DNA of 8,147 bases, taken from assembly GCA_028698975.1 (NCBI GenBank), contig JAQVVK010000096.1:1-8147 (forward strand), written 5' to 3'. Below the pieces are notes generated by a model, which saw nothing but the letters and a program-made list of their open reading frames with translations, was not told where the DNA came from and ran no database searches. This document shows, one piece after another, positions 1 to 6,704 of this stretch (position 1 is its first letter; each line of letters starts with the position of its first letter). This DNA is from Victivallaceae bacterium (GTDB lineage Bacteria > Verrucomicrobiota > Lentisphaeria > Victivallales > Victivallaceae). Made by a program: the position numbers and the translations under genes.

Positions 1-923
1 CCCCGGAGCCGGAGAAACCGGTCTCCATCGCGGTGGTGGGGCGGCCCAATGTGGGCAAATCGTCGCTGGTCAATGCGCTTTTAGGCGAAGACCGGGTCAT
101 GGTCAGCCCGGTGGCGGGCACCACCCGCGACGCGATAGATATTGATTTTACGTTGAGCTGCAACGGCGAGAGCCGTCCGGCCGTGCTGGTGGACACCGCC
201 GGCTTGCGCAAGCGGGCCAAGGTGGACACGGTGGTCGAATTGTTCAGCGCAATGCGGGCGGGCAACGCGATTTCGCGGGCCGATCTGGTGCTGCTGGTGG
301 TCGAGGCGTCGGTGGACGGCATGACCGCGCAGGATCGGCGTATCGCTTCGATGATCGAGCAGGCCGGTCGAGCCTGCGTGATTGTGGCCAACAAGGTCGA
401 TCTTTGTCTGGATACGGCCAAGGTGAAGGAGCTGGAGCGGGTGATCCGTTCATCTCTGCCGGGCATGGGTTATGCGCCGGTGGTATTTGTGAGTGCGCGC
501 GACCGCCGCAACCTTGACATGCTGCTTGACCGCATGGCGTTGGTGATGGATCAACTCAAACTTGACGTCACCACCGGGGTGCTCAACCGGGTCATTGCCG
601 ATGCGTTTGTGTCGCATACTCCGCCGGTGGTGGGCGCGGCTCCGCTGAAGCTTTTTTATGCGACGGCGGCGGGGCGTGATCCCCTGCGGATCGTGCTCTT
701 TGTGAACAATCCGAAGTATTGCCCGGACAATTATCTGGCATTTCTCAAAAACACGGTGCGCGACGCCTTTGATCTGGTCGGCATGCCAATCGAGATCAAA
801 CTCAAGGCGCGCCCCAAAAAGGTTCAAAGCATTCGGCGGGACGCTCCGCCAGCCGGTCGCGCGCCCGGTCGTGCGCCGGTTTCCAAAAAAAGGAGTACAA
901 GGCAAAATGGCAAACGCAAATGA
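1..923 (+). CDS. der: Ribosome biogenesis GTPase Der (EngA), 3' part, 5' end outside window
   Basis: Der is an essential tandem-GTPase that acts in late assembly of the 50S ribosomal subunit. The reading frame is open from base 3, giving 306 visible residues of a protein usually 440-490 long. The first G domain therefore lies upstream of the window. What is seen is the second G domain: G1 GRPNVGKSS (visible residues 13-21), the TTRD region, G3 DTAGLRKR (64-71), G4 NKVD (130-133) and G5 SAR (164-166). The KH-like C-terminal domain follows at about 183-262, with the family block LFVNNPKYCPDNY. G4 reads NKVD where many Der proteins have NKWD. After the KH domain comes a basic, Pro/Arg/Lys-rich tail of about 35 residues with a small APGRAP repeat. 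Such tails vary among Der proteins. The stop codon lies inside the next gene (17-bp overlap), so the two are probably translationally coupled. Identification is by family knowledge of the motif set. Confidence 0.96.
   Translation, partial: PEPEKPVSIAVVGRPNVGKSSLVNALLGEDRVMVSPVAGTTRDAIDIDFTLSCNGESRPAVLVDTAGLRKRAKVDTVVELFSAMRAGNAISRADLVLLVVEASVDGMTAQDRRIASMIEQAGRACVIVANKVDLCLDTAKVKELERVIRSSLPGMGYAPVVFVSARDRRNLDMLLDRMALVMDQLKLDVTTGVLNRVIADAFVSHTPPVVGAAPLKLFYATAAGRDPLRIVLFVNNPKYCPDNYLAFLKNTVRDAFDLVGMPIEIKLKARPKKVQSIRRDAPPAGRAPGRAPVSKKRSTRQNGKRK
891..895 (+). promoter_or_regulatory. Ribosome binding site inside der for the 176-aa gene
   Basis: AGGAG lies 11 bases before the ATG at 907 and within the coding sequence for the Der tail. 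It decides the start of the next gene: the frame is open further upstream to an ATG at 769, but that would add 46 residues that only shadow der. The site directly follows a run of seven A (885-891). Confidence 0.7.
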
Positions 924-1437
924 GGCGGAAATCCGCAAATACATGGCCTCCGAGCTGGCCAAAGGGGTGAAATTAAGCGACCTTCAAGGTATGGTCAACG
1001 CTAAATTCGGCGTCAAATATACTTATATGGATATACGCATCATGGCTGCCGAGCTGGACTCGGTCGACTGGTCTGCCCGCGACCCCAAGCCGCAGGCAAA
1101 TCAGGAAGCCGCCAAAACTCAGGAAAAGGCCGAGGCCGCCGACCCGGCTGCGGGAGCCGATCCCGCCGCCGGAGAAGATGTGCTGGAGCCGGAGTCGGAA
1201 GCCGCGCCTGCCGCCGGCGGCAAGACGGTGGTCGAGATCAGCAAGCTGGTGCGTCCCGGGGCCGCGCTTTCGGGCACGGTAAAATTCGCCTCCGGCTCGA
1301 CCGCCGACTGGTATGTTGACCAGATGGGACGGCTGGGGTTGGACAAACTGATTGGAGCCGAGCCGACCGAAGCCGACGTGCGCGAGTTCCAGCTCGAACT
1401 CAATTCGCAGGTCGATAAGATGTACGGCGGGCGTTAA
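907..1437 (+). CDS. Conserved-looking two-domain protein of unknown function, 176 aa
   Basis: I cannot assign a function. The protein has three parts. Residues 1-55 are predicted mostly helical, with a KGVKLSDLQ...VKYTYMDIRIMAAEL pattern that could form a small helix-turn-helix-like fold. Residues about 56-105 are a low-complexity Ala/Pro/Glu linker that includes a tandem ADPAAG ADPAAG (78-89). Residues 106-176 form a compact second segment with VEISKLVRPGAALSGTVKF, then ADWYVDQMGRLGL, and a closing amphipathic helix. No signal peptide or membrane segment is seen, so it is probably cytoplasmic. The ATG at 907 is chosen for its AGGAG and because residues upstream look like a der shadow. It overlaps der by 17 bp and ends 4 bp before the AsmA-like gene. 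From memory, similar two-part proteins occur in Verrucomicrobiota/Lentisphaerota. The link to der suggests co-expression with ribosome assembly, but that is inference only. Confidence 0.85.
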   Translation: MANANEAEIRKYMASELAKGVKLSDLQGMVNAKFGVKYTYMDIRIMAAELDSVDWSARDPKPQANQEAAKTQEKAEAADPAAGADPAAGEDVLEPESEAAPAAGGKTVVEISKLVRPGAALSGTVKFASGSTADWYVDQMGRLGLDKLIGAEPTEADVREFQLELNSQVDKMYGGR

Positions 1438-1441
1438 ACCG

Positions 1442-4400
1442 ATGAAGAAGCCGCGAGTGAGCAGACAAGCTTGGCTGCGCAGTGCCGTTGCGACGGCACT
1501 GCTGGTCGGCCTGTGGTTTGGCGCGACTTCAAACTGGTTTGTCACCGGGGTGATACTGCCGGCGGCGAGTTCGCTTACCGGGGTGGAGATAGTCGCCCGC
1601 AATTTTTATTGGAGTCCGTTGTTTTCACGCGCCGCGGCGGATGATCTTCGCATCGGTTCGGAAAAAAATCCGTACTTCAAGGCGGGGCGGGCCGAGTGCG
1701 GCTACGGCCTGTTTGCCTTGCTGGGGGGGCGGGTCGAGCTTGACAACGTGCTGGTGGAGCGCGGAGAATTCACGCTTTACAGCGATCGCGGCCGGTGGTC
1801 GGCCGTACCGATCGTCTGGAGCGAAGAAAAGAAGTCCGCTTCCGCCCCGTCGGAAAATCGGGATTCCGCCCCGTCGTCACCGTTGCGGCTTGATTTGCGG
1901 CATGTCAACCTGGTCAATTCGACCTTTGCTTTGGTTTCCGGCAGCGGCGACGCCGCCGGCCGCGCGGTGTTTTCCAATCTGCGCGGCAAATGCGAACGCT
2001 TTGCCAACGGCGAGAGATTTACAACCGAACTGGCCTCGGATTTTACGATTGACGTCGGCGCGGCGCAGCTGTTGACCGGCTCCAAGGCGCGTGTCGGATT
2101 TGACGTGGTGCTGGGTGACGATTTCATACCGCGTTCGGGGCGGATTTCCGCCGGGTTAAACGGCATCACCGGCCGCGCCGGGGGGCGTGACTTGGCCGGG
2201 GATCAATTCATTCTTGACGGAGAGTTTGCGGAGAAATCCGATGTGCTCGAAGTGAAGTCTCTCTCGCTGGAATCCCGCTCCGGCGATACGGTGGGCAGCC
2301 GTTTGGAGCTGGCCGGCGCGGTGGAACTCAAGCCTTTTGCCTGCCGGGTGGATATAAGAGAGTTCAAGGTTTCCCCGGAATTTGCCGCACTGTGGGTCGG
2401 CATGTTCACCGGGTGCGATCCGGGGATGGTTTCCGCCGGCGGATCGGGGCGGGTCGAATTCTCGCGGGAACGGTTCTTTTGCGCTGGCAAACTTGATGTG
2501 AAGCACTCGGGCGGCGTGACGCTGCCGGGCGGGCGGTTTGAGCTGCCCGATTTTGACCTGAAGGGCGAATGCAATTTTTCGGTGAATTTGACCACCAATC
2601 AGATGGATCTGCGCAAGCTGGCGGTGACGGTCGCCGGCGACGGGCGGCGGCTTCTGAATTTGCAGTTGGTCGACCCGGTCAAGGGCGGCTGGAGCGACGC
2701 CGATGCGCCGGAGGGCAAGGATTTTGAACTCGATACCGACCATTTGGAGTTGCGTTATTTTGCGCCGTTGCTGCCGCCCGGATACGGGGTGAAGCTCGAC
2801 GGCGGAGTTTGTTCCGGCAAAGTGCGATTTTCCTTTTTCAAGCGATTTTCCGGGGTGAACATCCTCGGCGCGCTCAAGCTGACCGAGGCCGCCGCCGTCT
2901 GGCGCAAAAACCGGACGGTGATTCCGGAAGCCGAGTTGACGCTTGACGGCGGTTTTGTACCGGGGCGGCAGGTGATGGTGCGCAGTTGCAGTGTTTTGAT
3001 ACGTCGCGGCGGCCGGTCGGTGGGCGCGTTGAATCTGAACGGGTCGTGGCGCATACCGGACAAATCCGGCGAATTTTCTTTGCGTGTCGCAGATGTCGGC
3101 CCCGGCATGCTTAATTTTGTGCTGCCGAAATTCTCCGCCGTCGCCGACGGCTGGCGCAAGTTTGGCGGCGGCAACGGCTGGCTGGAGGCTTCAGGACGGG
3201 TTTCGGAGGGCGGTAAAAACGTTCGTCTGGGGCGGCTGCGCTTTGTTTTGCCCGACGAGGGCGGCGACGAAATGCTTTCGGTTTCATCCAATGCGATCGG
3301 TTATGATTTCGAACGCGGCCGTTTTACGGAAACGCTCAAGCTGACGGTGGAGGGGAGCCTAATACCGGCCCGCTTTAATCCGTTGACGCGCCGGGGCGGG
3401 CTGGAGTTCGGCTCCGGGCACTGCCGTCTGAAACTTGACGGGGTGTTTGACAAGGAGCTGCGCGAATTGTCGCTCTACGGCAAGCTGGGCGGAGACAAGG
3501 TGGACTTTGCTTTGAACGGCAAACGCTACCATGATTTTGCCTTTCAAAACACGTTGCGGGCGGTGGTGCGCGGCAGCGGAGTTGTCGAATTCGAGGAGAT
3601 GGATTTTTATGTGAAATGCGGCGGGAAACCCGCTTTCCGGCTGGAATACCCCGGCGTCTGGAACTCCCAAGACGGTTCCTATCGCGGCGTTTGGAAGTTG
3701 GCCTATCTCAATGAAAACACTCTTAATCTCTTTTTGGACGGCCGGGTGCAGGAGGCCCGGATCGACGGCAAATTTAATGTGGACGGCAAAAACAACTTCC
3801 GCGATATTGAGTTAAACGGCAGTGTGACCGCCTCCGGAGTAAAATTGTCCGGAGCCGCGCTTGATCCGTTTTCCGGGCGGTTCGAGTTGAATGCCGCCCG
3901 TCTCAACGGGGTTACCCGGGTTAAGACGCTGACGGCGGAGGTGCGGCAAAATTCCGATCCGGTGTTTACCGCGTTGTTCAAGGGCGGGGCGGGGCAATAT
4001 CAACTTGATATAGCCGAGCTGGATATCCCGCCGCTGCTCGGCGCATGGGGAGCCGAACCGGCCGAAAATGACGCCGACCGCAAGTCGGCGCGGGAATCCG
4101 CTCCCGCATTGGTCGGCTGCGGCAATCCCTGGCAGCTCGATCTTGCGGTGCGGCACTTCAAATTAAACGAGGGGCTGACCGGTTCGCTTTTCGGCAGGTT
4201 CAAGGCGGGTGGCGGCACTCTGCGCAGCGACGATCTCAAGCTCGGTTTGAATAAGTCGGTCTATACCGGAGGCGTTTTGCTGGGCAATCGCCCGTCCGGC
4301 GGGGTGAACTGGCGTTGGCACATGCGGGGGGCCGCCCCGCTTGAAATAAGGCCGGTAGTCGAATTTCTGCTCGCCACCGACAACGAAACCGGCTTGACCG

Positions 4401-5068
4401 GCACGGTTTCGGCGGCCGATGTCGATCTGAACGGGGTGCTGGATATGGCTCCGGCGGTCGATTCGCTCGGCGGTCGGGTTTCGCTCGATTTTGCCGATCT
4501 CAATATTCCAAGCGGGGTAACCAACGGTCCGTTCGGCAAGCTGCTGCTGCTGCCGGTGGATGGTATCGCCTATCTGACCGAGGCCATGCCTCAGGAGTTG
4601 AGCCAGTGGAAGTCAAAACTGCTTGACGATAAAAACGTGCGCCGTCAGCTCGAGAGCGTGAAATTCGACCGTGGCGAAGTCAAGGTGGAGTTTAATAACG
4701 GGGTGGCAAAGATCGACTCCTGCCGTTTTTTCGGACCCACCGTCAAGCGGCTGATATTCGGCGGCAGTTTCAGTTTGAAAGAGCCGCGCGATCTCAACGT
4801 TTCCGCCAAGATCGCCGCGTCGGGAGCCGAGATACTTATTCCGATAACCGGTACGCTCGATGAGCCGTCTCTTGATGTGCGCCATCTGCTGACCGGAGCC
4901 GCCGGCAACATTTTTGAACGGCTTAAACAGTTGAAGATAATCGGCGTAACTCCCGACAGCGATTCTCCCGATCAGGTGACGCCGGTGATTATTCTCGACG
5001 AGCTGCCCAGTGCCGGGGCATTGCGCGAATTGGGCAAATCGTTCAAGGATCTCATCAAGGGTAAATGA
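1442..5068 (+). CDS. AsmA/YhdP-like large membrane-anchored envelope protein, 1208 aa
   Basis: This is a probable AsmA-like protein. The family (AsmA, TamB, YhdP, YdbH and relatives) forms long beta-groove bridges anchored in the inner membrane, implicated in moving phospholipid to the outer membrane. A basic N-terminus (MKKPRVSRQ) precedes one hydrophobic segment at about 12-40. An AsmA-type N-terminal block follows (about 45-122): a strand-rich stretch with FYWSPLF, AGRAECGYGLFALLGGRVEL, VERGEFTLYSD and W119. A long region of alternating beta strands fills the middle. A C-terminal AsmA-like block at about 1060-1208 contains RLIFGGSFSLKEPRDLNVSA and ITGTLDEPSLDV, and ends in an amphipathic helix. 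Ser/Pro/Glu-rich linkers occur at about 127-147 and 867-895. The length is close to that of E. coli YhdP (about 1266 aa). The ATG at 1442 is preferred over in-frame codons upstream because it puts the membrane anchor at the N-terminus, although no good Shine-Dalgarno is visible. It probably depends on coupling to the upstream gene, 4 bp away. The exact family member cannot be decided by eye. Confidence 0.85.
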   Translation: MKKPRVSRQAWLRSAVATALLVGLWFGATSNWFVTGVILPAASSLTGVEIVARNFYWSPLFSRAAADDLRIGSEKNPYFKAGRAECGYGLFALLGGRVELDNVLVERGEFTLYSDRGRWSAVPIVWSEEKKSASAPSENRDSAPSSPLRLDLRHVNLVNSTFALVSGSGDAAGRAVFSNLRGKCERFANGERFTTELASDFTIDVGAAQLLTGSKARVGFDVVLGDDFIPRSGRISAGLNGITGRAGGRDLAGDQFILDGEFAEKSDVLEVKSLSLESRSGDTVGSRLELAGAVELKPFACRVDIREFKVSPEFAALWVGMFTGCDPGMVSAGGSGRVEFSRERFFCAGKLDVKHSGGVTLPGGRFELPDFDLKGECNFSVNLTTNQMDLRKLAVTVAGDGRRLLNLQLVDPVKGGWSDADAPEGKDFELDTDHLELRYFAPLLPPGYGVKLDGGVCSGKVRFSFFKRFSGVNILGALKLTEAAAVWRKNRTVIPEAELTLDGGFVPGRQVMVRSCSVLIRRGGRSVGALNLNGSWRIPDKSGEFSLRVADVGPGMLNFVLPKFSAVADGWRKFGGGNGWLEASGRVSEGGKNVRLGRLRFVLPDEGGDEMLSVSSNAIGYDFERGRFTETLKLTVEGSLIPARFNPLTRRGGLEFGSGHCRLKLDGVFDKELRELSLYGKLGGDKVDFALNGKRYHDFAFQNTLRAVVRGSGVVEFEEMDFYVKCGGKPAFRLEYPGVWNSQDGSYRGVWKLAYLNENTLNLFLDGRVQEARIDGKFNVDGKNNFRDIELNGSVTASGVKLSGAALDPFSGRFELNAARLNGVTRVKTLTAEVRQNSDPVFTALFKGGAGQYQLDIAELDIPPLLGAWGAEPAENDADRKSARESAPALVGCGNPWQLDLAVRHFKLNEGLTGSLFGRFKAGGGTLRSDDLKLGLNKSVYTGGVLLGNRPSGGVNWRWHMRGAAPLEIRPVVEFLLATDNETGLTGTVSAADVDLNGVLDMAPAVDSLGGRVSLDFADLNIPSGVTNGPFGKLLLLPVDGIAYLTEAMPQELSQWKSKLLDDKNVRRQLESVKFDRGEVKVEFNNGVAKIDSCRFFGPTVKRLIFGGSFSLKEPRDLNVSAKIAASGAEILIPITGTLDEPSLDVRHLLTGAAGNIFERLKQLKIIGVTPDSDSPDQVTPVIILDELPSAGALRELGKSFKDLIKGK
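1479..1502 (+). promoter_or_regulatory. Perfect 10-bp hairpin early in the AsmA-like gene
   Basis: GCAGTGCCGT (1479-1488) pairs perfectly with ACGGCACTGC (1493-1502) across the loop TGCG. It begins 37 bases after the start codon, in the region coding for the membrane anchor. No T run follows, so it is not an intrinsic terminator. It could influence translation or mRNA processing, or be a coding coincidence. Confidence 0.4.
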
Positions 5069-5094
5069 CACACAATGGAGCTGTTTGACACACA
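5066..5094 (+). repeat. Short direct repeat flanking the tatD start codon
   Basis: TGACACACA occurs at 5066-5074 and again at 5086-5094, 20 bases apart start to start. The first copy contains the stop codon of the AsmA-like gene. The second encodes the Asp-Thr-His of the TatD metal motif. It may be a chance match, since the second copy is constrained by the protein. Confidence 0.4.
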
Positions 5095-5890
5095 TTTTCA
5101 TTATTACGGAGAGAGTTCGCCGCTGGAATTCATGGCGGCGATACGCTCCGCGCTGGCGGTGCCGCCGCAGTCGGAGTTGGGCCGCGTCACCCGGCTGCGG
5201 ATGACCGCAATGGGCGGCGACCTCCTGGAAAGCCGTCGCGCCCGGGAGTTTGCCGGGGCGGTGGATAATTGTTATTTTGCGGTCGGCGTACACCCGCATA
5301 TGGCGGCGACCTACCGGGAGGCGGGCGAGGATTTCAGCGAATTTGAATCCGGGACGCGTCCGGTCGCGGTGGGCGAATTGGGGCTGGACTATTTTTACGA
5401 CGGTTCGCCCCGCGACGTGCAGATTTCGGTATTCGGGGAATTTCTCGACCTTGCGCTCAAATGGGACCTGCCCGCCGTGGTGCATATCCGCGACAAGGCC
5501 GATTCGACCGCCGCGTATGACGATGCCGAAGCCCTGCTTGCGCCGTTTGCCGCAAAGGGCGGCCGGTTTGTGGTGCATTGTTTTACCGGAGAGGCGGAGT
5601 ATGCGCGTCGCTTCATCGGGCTGGGAGCTTATCTCGGCGTTACCGGCATGATAACTTTTAAGCGCGCCGACAACGTGCGGGAGATCGCGCGGCTGATCCC
5701 CGACGACCGGCTGCTGATCGAAACCGATTCGCCCTATCTGGCTCCGGTGCCGCACCGGGGCGAGGACAATCACCCCGGATTTCTGATTTTGGCGGCCGAC
5801 CGGTTGGCCGCCGAACGCGGCACGACGTTGGCGGAGCTGGCCGAATTGACTAGCGTCAACGCGGCCCGTTTTTATGGAGTGGAGGAGTAA
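5075..5890 (+). CDS. tatD: TatD-family metal-dependent hydrolase (putative DNase), 271 aa
   Basis: TatD proteins are cytoplasmic TIM-barrel metallohydrolases. Characterised members are Mg-dependent 3'-5' exonucleases on DNA or RNA, or act on D-aminoacyl-tRNA-like substrates. All the expected metal and active-site positions are visible: DTHFH (H7, H9), GVHPH (H73, H75), GELGLDY (E101), VVHIRD (H137), VVHCFTG (H168) and ETDSPYLAP (D218). The length fits the family norm of about 260-270. The common RGKRNEP block after the last ligand reads RGEDNHP here, a departure from the usual basic residues. The ATG at 5075 starts directly at the conserved first strand and is the natural start. Only a weak AAGG (5057-5060) lies upstream, so coupling to the AsmA-like gene 6 bp away is likely. 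It ends 1 bp before nudC. The family assignment is firm; the substrate cannot be told from the sequence. Confidence 0.94.
   Translation: MELFDTHFHYYGESSPLEFMAAIRSALAVPPQSELGRVTRLRMTAMGGDLLESRRAREFAGAVDNCYFAVGVHPHMAATYREAGEDFSEFESGTRPVAVGELGLDYFYDGSPRDVQISVFGEFLDLALKWDLPAVVHIRDKADSTAAYDDAEALLAPFAAKGGRFVVHCFTGEAEYARRFIGLGAYLGVTGMITFKRADNVREIARLIPDDRLLIETDSPYLAPVPHRGEDNHPGFLILAADRLAAERGTTLAELAELTSVNAARFYGVEE
5881..5887 (+). promoter_or_regulatory. Strong ribosome binding site for nudC
   Basis: GGAGGAG, at the very end of tatD, lies a few bases before the ATG at 5892 (six bases after GGAGG). It favours this start over the in-frame ATG at 5874, which has no such site and would add six residues read out of the tatD 3' end. 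Confidence 0.85.
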
Positions 5891-5891
5891 T

Positions 5892-6704
5892 ATGGATTTC
5901 AGACCCGCCCCGGTGAGATCATACAATTCGCCGGCACTGTCCAATGAGTTATTGATCGCCCTGCGCGGCGACAAGCTGGTTTTGCGTCGGGATCGCGCCT
6001 TGCCGAACGGCTCCGACTTGAGCGTCGCCGGTCGGCTCTGTTTTGGCGAACTTGACGACCGCCCCTGTTCGCTGGTCGAGCTTGACCCCGATTCGCCGTT
6101 GCCCGAGGGGGTTTGCGAGTTTGAATTGCGGGAGGCGCGTTTGATGCTTTCGCCCGAGGCGGATGTGGCGGTCTGCCGGGCGCGTGAGTTGAGGTTTTGG
6201 CGTGCGTCGCGCCGTTTTTGCGGGAAATGCGGGGCGGAGCTGGCCGACAAGAGCGATGAATGCGCCCGCACATGCTCCTCTTGCGGCAGCGTGTTCTACC
6301 CGGTGATTGCACCGGCGGTGATCGTGGCGGTGACCGACCCGACCGGCCGGCTGTTGTTGGCTCACAACCGGCGGTTCAAGGCGGGGCTGTTTGGCCTGAT
6401 CGCCGGATTTGTCGAAGCCGGCGAAACGCTGGAACAGGCGGTCGCCCGTGAAATCGCGGAGGAGGTGGGCCTGATGGTGGATAATATATCGTATGTTTCC
6501 AGCCAGAGCTGGCCTTACCCCAACAGTCTGATGCTGGGGTTCACGGCGCGGTGTCCGCAGGGCGAACCGAAACCGGATATGGACGAGATCACCGAGGCCG
6601 GCTTCTTCTCGCCGGCCGAACTGCCGCAAGTGCCGTCGCCCGGATCAATCGCGCGTCGTCTGATCGATGACTGGCGCACCCAATACGAAGGGATTTCCCG
6701 ATGA
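5892..6704 (+). CDS. nudC: NADH pyrophosphatase NudC (NAD-capped RNA decapping Nudix hydrolase), 270 aa
   Basis: NudC hydrolyses NAD(H) to NMN(H) and AMP, and in E. coli removes NAD caps from RNA 5' ends. Three diagnostic parts are in order. An N-terminal domain of about 105 residues is followed by a four-cysteine zinc ribbon (C110, C113, C128, C131). The Nudix box (172-194) is complete: G172, E178, R186-E187, E190-E191 and G193, with the metal-binding glutamates intact. Next comes the NudC signature at 204-212, read here as SQSWPYPNS instead of the usual SQPWPFPxS, so Ser replaces the first Pro and Tyr replaces Phe. The end SPGSIARRLIDDW also matches the family. The length is near E. coli NudC (257 aa). 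The start at 5892 is set by the GGAGGAG. The stop overlaps the next start as ATGA. The family call is firm; the signature change leaves slight doubt about whether the substrate is exactly NAD(H). Confidence 0.93.
   Translation: MDFRPAPVRSYNSPALSNELLIALRGDKLVLRRDRALPNGSDLSVAGRLCFGELDDRPCSLVELDPDSPLPEGVCEFELREARLMLSPEADVAVCRARELRFWRASRRFCGKCGAELADKSDECARTCSSCGSVFYPVIAPAVIVAVTDPTGRLLLAHNRRFKAGLFGLIAGFVEAGETLEQAVAREIAEEVGLMVDNISYVSSQSWPYPNSLMLGFTARCPQGEPKPDMDEITEAGFFSPAELPQVPSPGSIARRLIDDWRTQYEGISR
6688..6693 (+). promoter_or_regulatory. Ribosome binding site for the six-helix membrane protein
   Basis: AAGGGA, in the last codons of nudC, lies seven bases before the ATG at 6701. It supports the start that overlaps the nudC stop codon. 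Confidence 0.65.

Noticed and set aside
769..906. Upstream extension of the 176-aa gene by 46 codons inside der
   Set aside because: It shadows the conserved KH domain and tail of Der, and the AGGAG favours the ATG at 907.
1209..1222. 14-bp perfect palindrome TGCCGCCGGCGGCA
   Set aside because: It lies in Pro/Ala/Gly codons of the low-complexity linker, where GC-only palindromes arise easily, and no regulatory position is implied.
1352..1441. Upstream extension of the AsmA-like gene by 30 codons
   Set aside because: It would place Ser/Arg/Pro-rich residues before the membrane anchor and overlaps the end of the 176-aa gene. The ATG at 1442 begins a typical basic plus hydrophobic N-terminus.
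4324..4340. Short GC stem GCGGGG/CCCCGC inside the AsmA-like gene, considered as a terminator
   Set aside because: Only six pairs, mid-gene, with no T run after it. It is expected by chance in GC-rich coding sequence.
4452..4487. Imperfect tandem repeat of about 16-18 bp (CGGCGGTCG plus TTCGCT) in the AsmA-like gene
   Set aside because: Too short and imperfect. It reflects repeated use of the same codons in a beta-strand stretch.
4613..6271. A 552-codon open frame on the minus strand across the end of the AsmA-like gene, tatD and nudC
   Set aside because: It lies antisense to three genes with clear family motifs, crosses their boundaries, is rich in Arg/Pro/Gln/His as expected from GC-rich antisense sequence, and shows no recognisable domain.
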